Source of the DNA: Lactuca virosa
Taxonomy: Eukaryota; Streptophyta; Magnoliopsida; Asterales; Asteraceae
Assembly: GCA_928212115.1 (NCBI GenBank)
Contig: CAKMRJ010005745.1
Coordinates: 79,831,546-79,895,545, forward strand
DNA length: 64,000 nucleotides
Direction of reading: 5' to 3'
Positions 56,236 through 64,000 of this stretch are shown piece by piece. Within the stretch, counting starts at the first letter, position 1, and each line of letters opens with the position of its first letter. The translations under genes and the position numbers were made by a program. Below the pieces are notes generated by a model. That model made no database searches. It was not told the DNA's origin and saw nothing but the letters and a program-made list of their open reading frames with translations.

Positions 56236-58250
56236 AAAACAATAACGAAGTCTTATAATTTACATGAATCAGAAATCATATTAACACGAATCAGAAAATC
56301 AGAAATCAAAATCAGTGAGCTGCTTGAAATCAGATTAACACAAATAGAAAATCGATTTTTATGAATGATGCATGGAATCAGATTATCATAATCGATGTAT
56401 TAAAAAAGATTGAAATCAAAAAATATAAAACCGAAATTGAAATCAAAAGTAAAAAACTGGAATCGATTTATTATGAATCCATTTTTTTGTTGGCATTGGT
56501 AAAAATTTGAATTAATTTATAGAGTCCCTCGATCAATTGTGGTGAGAAGCTCAATGTGATGATTATTCCAGAAGAATTGTATGTTCCTAAGTGATATGTA
56601 CTGTTGATTTTGTTTTGACTCAATTTTCTTTATTTTTTCTGTTCGTCTATATAAGTATATATGATATATTGGTTTTTCTTATATATTAATATAATATATA
56701 TATAGGTCCCCTAGAAATTTGAAGCCATGAGCCATGGCCCATGTTGTCTCACCTATTGACACGAACGTAGGTGAGTAATCTTTGTAAGCATTGAACAGTG
56801 CAATGTAACACTTCCATCCTTCCCGATTCTTTGAGCACCAACATTTGAAATAGCGGCCATTCTTGGCATACACTTAAGACATACAAATTACCAAGTTCTA
56901 AACCCACGTGTTGGAATTTAATGGTGCAAATATTGTATGCTAAAATGAAGAATGAAATAATTTCTCATAACTTGTGTTTAAAAGCTATATAAATAAACAA
57001 TAAAGATTTAAATATATACTGGAAGGAAATTTAGGTAAAACTTGAGACAATTCACTAAAGTATTTACTCTACTAAATGAAAAAACCGATTACAATTTGGA
57101 TACATTACAAAGCTTGAAAACTACTCATATATTATAGCCCAACTTTGCTATTATTAAAATGCTAAGTGACTCTACACCTAAGCGGCTAAGCATAATATCA
57201 TTATTTAAATACAAAACGTATACAAATCTCCGAAAAACATGAAGGGGTATTAAAGATTTTGACAATAAAGGTTGGGCATTATTTTACTCAGGAAAGCTAT
57301 CAAGCTCTCTTATCCAACCCTTTCTATCTTGCTATCTATATTCAAAAGATCGTGACCAACTCTCCATTAAATCTATCCAACTATATCCTACCCAGCTATC
57401 CATCCGGTTTAAATATCATACCTTATAACCAACATTCATATTTTCTCAAAATAATTTGCAGTACTACAAATTCAACATGTTATCATTAGATACCGAGAAT
57501 TAATTAAACTTCCCAAGTTGGGATGATAATATATTACATTTGTTTTGGTGGAAAAAATGTTTTTTTTTATTCTAAAAAAAAGTAACCCAAGTAAATATTA
57601 CACAAACGGATAAGAAATATTCAAATTTATACGTTTTCAAAGCCGATGAAAATTCATTTTTTCCAAGCTAGAGAGGTTCATAAGAAATACAAGTTTAAAT
57701 TAAAGTTGAGATAAAAGTGACAGTAACTCTCAAAATGAGATGGTTGGAATGGAAAAATGGAAGGAAGTTGACAGTGACTCTCCCATACAGTATCCGACAG
57801 CTAACATGAATCTAATAAAAGTAATTTAGTAAATTTAATTTTTTATCACATAACCCCAATTTGCAAGAGATGATTAGATTAGAAAGGGACATAATTTTCA
57901 CTCATTTGATGGGATACAGTTCTAACAAAATACATCACACAAACAAATAATAAAAAGTCACAAAAGATGGCTAAACATATTTGATGATCCTAGTGCCATC
58001 TAAATATTTCCCTCTACAAAAAGAAATATATGATACAAAATTCAAAAAAGAAAAATTACAAGCAACTCGGATCAAAGAAAAGATCGACATCAAGACGATC
58101 TTGTCACTGTTATACTTCTTCTTCAACTACATACTTCGATAACTGCTACCAGTGTTTGTCTTTCACAAACAGATTAAACTACACTAAATTCAAAAGTTTT
58201 GGCATATTTCTCTCTTCCCACTATATCCATTAGGGAAGTTGTATGTACTT
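56236..58250. other. Repeat-derived intergenic region
   Basis: 56,240-56,480 is simple repetitive (AATCAGAAATCA). 56,930-57,430 matches the block at 43,800-44,380. No gene is supported. The end of this region includes the presumed 3' UTR zone of CSLA. Confidence 0.5.
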
Positions 58251-58307
58251 TGAATTGGTAGAGATTGGGATGGAGAAAAAAGGGATACAATTTAAGTTGA
58301 AAAGACT

Positions 58308-61300
58308 CTAAGAAGGGACGACAGTGCCCACATAACCAAATCCAACGATCAAGAAAGTCACCACTTGGAGGAAAATGTATACGAAATATCGATGATTTCC
58401 ATACATAAAATCATAGCATCCAATGAAGAACAAGAACACTGCGAATCCCAATTCTGTAAGATGAATCCTGAATCACTCAAAACATCAAAGAATAAGTATT
58501 AAGATTATATAAGTACATGCACTTAATTTTGTAAGTTTTGGTATAATAAAACTCGTGAAAAGCATTAAAAAGCATCAACTTTACCTGGTACTAAGGTTAA
58601 ATTTGAATGGTTTGGATATGGGATCGGGTTTGATTTGTTTAAGATTTGATTTTTTGTTCTTGACAGAATCTCCGAGCTTTTCAGTGACAACCCATTCGTT
58701 AGATCTCTTTGCATCAAGTAGACCAATGAAGGTTGCCTTAGTCCGATGCAATGACATCACGTTCTCAAAAAGAATCCAGTAGAATAATAAATGGATCGAT
58801 CTAAAGAAAAATTACAAATTAAATTCACCTAGAACCATATATATAATAGTACAAAACTATATAAAAACCCTAATATATATAAGTGTTTTTGTACCTTGGT
58901 GTCCCCACCGAATTCAATGTGGTAATTATGCAAGGAATGTAGATGGCTCCCCATGTGGGGACTTTGACTTCCGGGACTAAAATGGTGACGGGGAGAACAA
59001 TGCAAAAGAAGAAAAATGTGACCATGTGAGCGATGATTTTTCGCACGAAGAAAAAACTATAGATTACATACACCTTCTTCCATAATGTCACTTTCTGCAA
59101 AATAAAGAAAACATATATGATCATTAGACACCGTTTGGTATGCATACACAATATACCGGACAACACACAAAAGGTTGAATTGCATTTGACATGGGATTAG
59201 ACTAAAGACATCCACAATGTATTGATTTATATAGAGTTTAATGGTTTGTCACATAATCATTTCATTTTTCATACAATTTTAACTTTTTTTCTCTTGGTAT
59301 AATGAATTGAACTTTACAAAAGTTCAATGAAACATAATTTTAAAAGTAAACCATTTTTTTTAATCATTTATATTAAAAAAGTTTCTTTTAATTTGTTGAA
59401 AAATTTAATGATCATTGAACTTAATATTAATCGAATCGTAAAATGGTATCCTAAGTATGATAATATCAACTAGACATTCCACTCATCTAAGTGTTCCTTT
59501 AAACCTTATATCGTGGATGCTTTACGACTGACATATAATGTCAATAGTGACATGTAAATATATAATGTGAATAGGACAAAAATTACAATTTTTGTCCAAC
59601 ACAAAAAGTTCAAAGAAGGTGGATGTGGTCTAGCTATCAATCTCTCATATTTGCAAAAAATGTTAATGGCCTCATCATCCTTATCAAAAATAGCCATAAA
59701 AAACTTATTTTGTACATTTCATGTCCTATGTAACAAACACAACATTCCCTTCTTGCACTTCTTGCACGTACCTTGTTCCTAATGATCTCAAGCACCATTT
59801 TTCTGAACAAATTGGCTGGACCACAAGACCACCTATGTTGTTGGAAACGAAACGCTTTAAACGTACTAGGAAGTTCACTATTGACCTGTAACATTATTCA
59901 AAAAGTTAATATATCAACCAATATGGAACACTAAAATAGTAACAAGCTTTGATATAGATATCTGTTCAAATATAAAATTTGTTTATACGATGAACTTTAA
60001 AACTACCTGAAGGTCACCGAGATAGAGGAATTTCCACCCCTTGAGACCGGCTCGGACTGCAAGATCCATGTCCTCGACGGTGGTCCGATCCTTCCAACCA
60101 CCAGCCTCGTTGATGGCGGCGATCCTCCACACACCGCCGGTACCTGTGGTAAATTACGATACTGCCCCTAGGTTAGTTTTGGAAAATATGATTGTTAGTT
60201 GAAGAATCATTTTAAACTAATTTGTTACCGTTAAAACCGAAAAAGGCATGAGTGGCTGATCCTACTTCTTGCTCCACTGTGAAATGGTAATCCAGTGACA
60301 TTTCTTGCATTCTTGTCAATAAACATTCATCTGAATTTACTGCAAAACGTAATCGAAATATAATTAACACGTTAATAGCATCTTCAAATAAACGTGATTC
60401 TATAAAATGTTTGTTTTTATAAAACATATATATCTATGTAACAATGTAACTATATCCGATTTTAATTTACTAAACTAAGACAAGAAAGATTAGAGAAATC
60501 GTAAAAGTCCATACATTATAAATGACAAACCTACCCCTGTAAACAAATAAACTATTATGCAAGTATTACCTTAGGTGGTCCGTTAGCTAACGGGACATGT
60601 GCAGAGCATTTACGTCATTATACTTATTTCCGTTGGATCCTGTTTAATTCTCGATATTACTTTTCTTTTTACTATATATGAGACAATGTAGGACCGATTA
60701 TTAAAGCATCTAAAAGAAGTATATACCCTTTTAATTATTCGTAAAGTACACACATCTATGCACACAGTACAAATCCTCCTTACCCTTCTTCGAAAAAGGA
60801 GCTAAAAAAAATTCTCAATAATTAACTGATTATAAGGTAACACAATGATGGAACAAAAAGTTAAACCTTTTTATCAACATAACTATTTATACGTCCGATT
60901 TTCTATTAATTTGTTACATTTTCATACATTATTATATGAAATAGATAAATTCAAATAATAATATAAATTAGTGTAAATTACCGAATCGCCACCGAGCTTG
61001 AACAAGGGCAATTTTAGGGTTGAACTCAAGGAACGGAATTGCTCGCCGGAGAAAATCCGGTTCCGGCCGGAAATCGGCGTCAAATATGGTGACGTATTTA
61101 CAGTTCTTCACATAATCATGAGTTAATCCTTCTTTCAATGCACCAGCTTTATACCCTCCACGACTCTCTCTAATTTGGTACCAAATCTTTACTCCTTTGT
61201 TAGCCCATCGTCGACATTCTTTCTCAATCAAATCCTACAAATCAGAAGTCAGAAAATTTAAGCTCTGTGATTTCAATGGTGAAATCCGGTACAATTCTGT

Positions 61301-61923
61301 CATTATAAACTGTACTTGATGCTTTAATAGTTGTACATTGCAGAGAAAGTAAACTAGAAACGTTGAAATCGTGGAAGATGATAAGGTCTGAAATCTGAAT
61401 TTGATGAACAGTCATGGAATTTTTGTTTATGTGCTTTAGATGGTTGTACTTATGCGGCGTTGGTGAGTTGTACCTTGATGTTGAGGTCGGTGGAATCATC
61501 GAGAACTTGAATCACAAGGCGGTCGGCCGGCCATGACAGGTTACATGCTGCACCGATTGAGATCTTGTATACCTGAAAAAGATTTAATCTTTTGAGTTTT
61601 TTAGAACATGAAAACGATGTAGGATTCAAGAACATGAATTGAACCTCTTTTTCGTTGAACATTGGGATTTGAATTAGAACCATCGGAAAAGATGAATTCC
61701 CACTCTCTGTATCTTCATGAATCGGTTGCCATTTGTATCGTTGTTCAGGTTTCTTCCAGAAGAGTTTTATGAGGATAATAACAACACCCATGTAAAGTCT
61801 CTCGATAAAAAGCATCAGAGTCATGGCTAAGCAAATATAGACTGCTAATTGCAGCAATGGGACTATCAATGGCGTCTTTATAAGGTCCCACTGTATCCCA
61901 AATTGCATTCGTAAGTCCGCCAT
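58308..61923 (-). CDS. CSLA: Glucomannan 4-beta-mannosyltransferase (cellulose synthase-like A)
   Basis: Golgi GT2 enzyme that builds the mannan/glucomannan backbone from GDP-Man/GDP-Glc. Nine exons, all GT-AG: 61,923-61,645; 61,572-61,474; 61,234-60,982; 60,339-60,229; 60,143-60,007; 59,885-59,772; 59,094-58,895; 58,800-58,585; 58,467-58,308, giving 522 aa, near the usual 530. There is a membrane segment near residues 18-60, then IQIPMFNE, the DDSTD motif (D1), TIFDADFRPEPDFL (DxD), TVEDMDLAVRA and QQHRW (the D,D,D,QxxRW signature). After QQHRW come several hydrophobic helices (MVTFFFFCIVLPVTILVPEV; FYWILFENVMSLHRT; GFAVFLFFIGCYDFMYG) ending in VGTVVPS. No broken codon was found. The closest family member in my judgement is CSLA9/CSLA2, not resolved. 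Confidence 0.95.
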
Positions 61924-62223
61924 TTTCTCTCCTTCTCAAAAAGTTGAACTGAAACAGGGGAATGAGATCTATCAAGATTGATGAAATGTGAAGGAAACTA
62001 AGCTGTGATCTTTGAGGAAAATGTTTATTTACACAAAATTGGATGATATTTGATTTTGTAAACAGTTATATGCTCAAATGCAGACTACTCTGTTTCCTTT
62101 CTTCTGTAATTGGCTAATGGCTATTGCGACATTGTTAAAGAGAGGGTAGAAAATGGTGAAAGTGGGAGTAGAGATTAGAGAAAGAGAAGAGCGGAGCAAG
62201 TGATGAACAGAGAGAATTGAGGG

Positions 62224-62234
62224 TATTTTTATAG
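62224..62234 (-). promoter_or_regulatory. TATA box of CSLA
   Basis: The minus strand reads CTATAAAAATA about 300 bp upstream of the ATG, implying a 5' UTR of about 270 nt. Confidence 0.55.
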
Positions 62235-62304
62235 TCAATTTACTGTTTTTTACTATGTGTTCTTTCTTTTTTGGTAACCTATATTTATCAAAGGAGGAAT
62301 TCAA

Positions 62305-63285
62305 ACTTGATAAATATATCCAAGTTTTTTTTTTTTTGTCATGGATTTCATATGGCTTAGGCCATATCTTTATTATTATTATTATTATTTTATTATAAAT
62401 TACTATAAAGTAAACCGAAATAATAAACTAAAGGGCATTTAGCCTAATAATATCATAAATTGATGATGGATAGATGTATCTCTTTGCTAAAGCTTTAGGT
62501 TAAGAGTTTAAAATTTTGTGAACGAAATGTGTAGATTAGTTGATACGTGTGTAATCGTACTAAACAAATCGAATGGATAATAATATTTGTATAGGTATTC
62601 TTTTTAACCAAATATATGGTCTGAATCTAAATAAAATTTACATTATTTAAAAATAACCTTAGCTTAAACATATTAAAGAACAAAATCACAAATAACAATT
62701 TAAAGATTCGTTACTATAGATTAGTTATAATAAATTAGCAATTTTATTATGCTTATTAAATTTGATAAAAATTTCACAAAATTAAATAAATTTATTTCGA
62801 ACATAATTCATACAAAACACTATCCATTTTGATCAAATTAATTCGTCACTTGAATATCCAATAAAAAATCAAGGCCTTAAAGTATCTACAAGTAAATCCA
62901 ATTTTCGTTTCTACTCTAATACATGATTTTTTTTTGCCACATGTTATTTTATTATTTATTTGGTTACATTTCATTTTGTAGTTATTTTCAATTAATTTTT
63001 TTTCATATGACATTTTGTGGTTTTTTCTGTTTTATTAAATTCCACATAATATTTAAATGTAATAATAAATGCATATCAATTTCAATAATTGACTTTTCCT
63101 TCTAATTTCAATATTTATAAATTAAAAGTTCATTAGTTTCATTTGTTTATTTATCTAAATTATTTGTTTAAATTTAAAAAAGAAAAAAACACTTTATATT
63201 TAATATTTCAATATTTTTCTAATTTTTCTTATAAATTCAAACTTTTTCAAATATTTAGAATTTTCATATATTTTTTTTAAAATAA
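62305..63285. other. AT-rich intergenic DNA
   Basis: Contains an (ATT)n run near 62,368-62,390 and poly-T tracts. No gene or RNA is supported. A TCTACTCTAATAC motif near 62,914 could be a Helitron 5' end, but the preceding base is not A. Confidence 0.5.
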
Positions 63286-63315
63286 ACTCATGTAATACAT
63301 GAGTCTTATACCTAG
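63286..63315 (+). mobile_element. Probable Helitron 3' terminus
   Basis: A perfect 9-bp-stem hairpin ACTCATGTA-A-TACATGAGT (63,286-63,304), then CTTATAC-CTAG followed by T. Hairpin plus CTAG and a T target is the Helitron 3' signature. The element body upstream (perhaps from about 62,914) is AT-rich and non-coding. Confidence 0.6.
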
Positions 63316-64000
63316 TTACATAATATTTGAAGAACTATGAAACAATTACAAAAAAAAGGCGGTTAGTATATAATGAATGATCATATACTTGTTTTTTTTT
63401 ACAAGAGAAATTAATTATCCTCCTACCTTTTATTTCTATTTATCTTCCTATCATATCAAATGTTGACATGTGCTATGTTTAATGACACTAATGAGATTGA
63501 TAATATTTTAGTTCACTTGTTACCATTTAATATGACCAGGAGGATAGTAGGAATAAAATGTAGGGAGATATTTAATTTTTTAATATATAATATTAAATAC
63601 AACCAAATTATAGTTTGTGAATTTTTCTTTGAAATAGATAATTTTAGGGAGAACTCGTTTAAAATAAAGAAGAGATCTATATTTCGTAGGAAATGTAATT
63701 TGTTTTATGAGAAGATAAAGGTAAGTTTAGAAAATAATTAGATAAAATCATTACTTAATGTTAAGAGTTTTTGTTTCTTAATTTAACTCGTTATAATATT
63801 TTGTTAGCATTATAAAAAAAAATCTTATAATGCTTTGGTTCATTAAACTTTGGAAAATTAATTTATTAAGGTAATTATTTTTTCGTCTTGTTCACATCTG
63901 AGTAACTTTTTTGTATACATATCTAGGTAACAAATATTTTAGGAGTGCTCACATATGACAATTATGATCGGCTGTATACATTCGATCATAATGGTCATAT
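63316..64000. other. AT-rich window end
   Basis: An ATG-started 93-codon ORF at 63,460-63,741 has no recognisable motif and AT-driven composition (Ile/Phe/Lys/Asn). I do not call it a gene. Confidence 0.4.

Noticed and set aside
62914..63315. Complete 400-bp Helitron with 5' end TCTACTCTAATAC
   Set aside because: The base before TC is not A and no other support exists, so only the 3' end is reported.
63460..63741. 93-codon ORF near the right end
   Set aside because: AT-biased composition, no recognisable motif and no promoter or splice evidence.

Overview
The window is nuclear DNA from a flowering plant, most likely a eudicot. The evidence is spliced plant genes with GT-AG introns, a plant-specific HD2 histone deacetylase pair, a CSLA mannan synthase, a nuclear class II tRNA-Leu, and dense nested LTR retrotransposons, Helitrons and MITEs. 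The style of the LTRs (TGTAACACCCG...GATGTCACA, and a group with repeated CGTACG-rich blocks) reminds me of Asteraceae such as lettuce relatives, but that is only a weak inference.

Layout. 1-12,099 is a decayed Ty3/gypsy pol gene on the plus strand, split inside its integrase by a 9.8-kb Ty1/copia element on the minus strand (1,200-10,988). The copia element is itself split by a 1.65-kb solo LTR (3,310-4,959). Matching target-site duplications fix both joins. 12,100-13,543 is a mosaic of LTR ends around a broken protein gene. 13,573-15,701 is another solo LTR. 16,884-23,823 is a complete gag-only LTR element. 23,824-26,045 is a rearranged patch in which an intron-containing piece of a U2AF35 gene lies between duplicated LTR tail and flank. 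26,305-26,849 is a hAT-type MITE. 28,288-33,364 is a Helitron with an internally deleted Rep/helicase gene and a nested MITE.

The gene island is 33.4-43.1 kb. It holds two tandem HD2-type histone deacetylase genes (33,733-35,245 and 37,100-38,523, plus strand), a hAT MITE between them, a hAT-like element (39,396-40,154), a complete U2AF35 splicing-factor gene (42,791-41,231, minus strand) and, about 200 bp upstream of its start on the opposite strand, tRNA-Leu(UAA). From 43.1 to 58 kb the DNA is again mostly repeats: a copia remnant, an (AT)n tract, a gag-bearing LTR element with a 3.35-kb tandem duplication (45.4-52.7 kb), and its 3' LTR (52,684-56,235) carrying a 1.4-kb PIF/Harbinger-like insertion. 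58,308-61,923 (minus strand) is an intact nine-exon CSLA gene. The last 2 kb is AT-rich, with a probable second Helitron terminus near 63,315.

The most notable observation is that both HD2 genes appear to contain a U12-type AT-AC intron (exact ATATCCTTT donor, TTCCTTAAC branch site, AC acceptor), followed by a microexon of 20 or 14 nt. Only this reading restores frame in both copies. The same neighbourhood encodes U2AF35, a 3'-splice-site recognition factor, but I see no evidence of a functional link. All spliced models were derived by hand from splice sites and frame.
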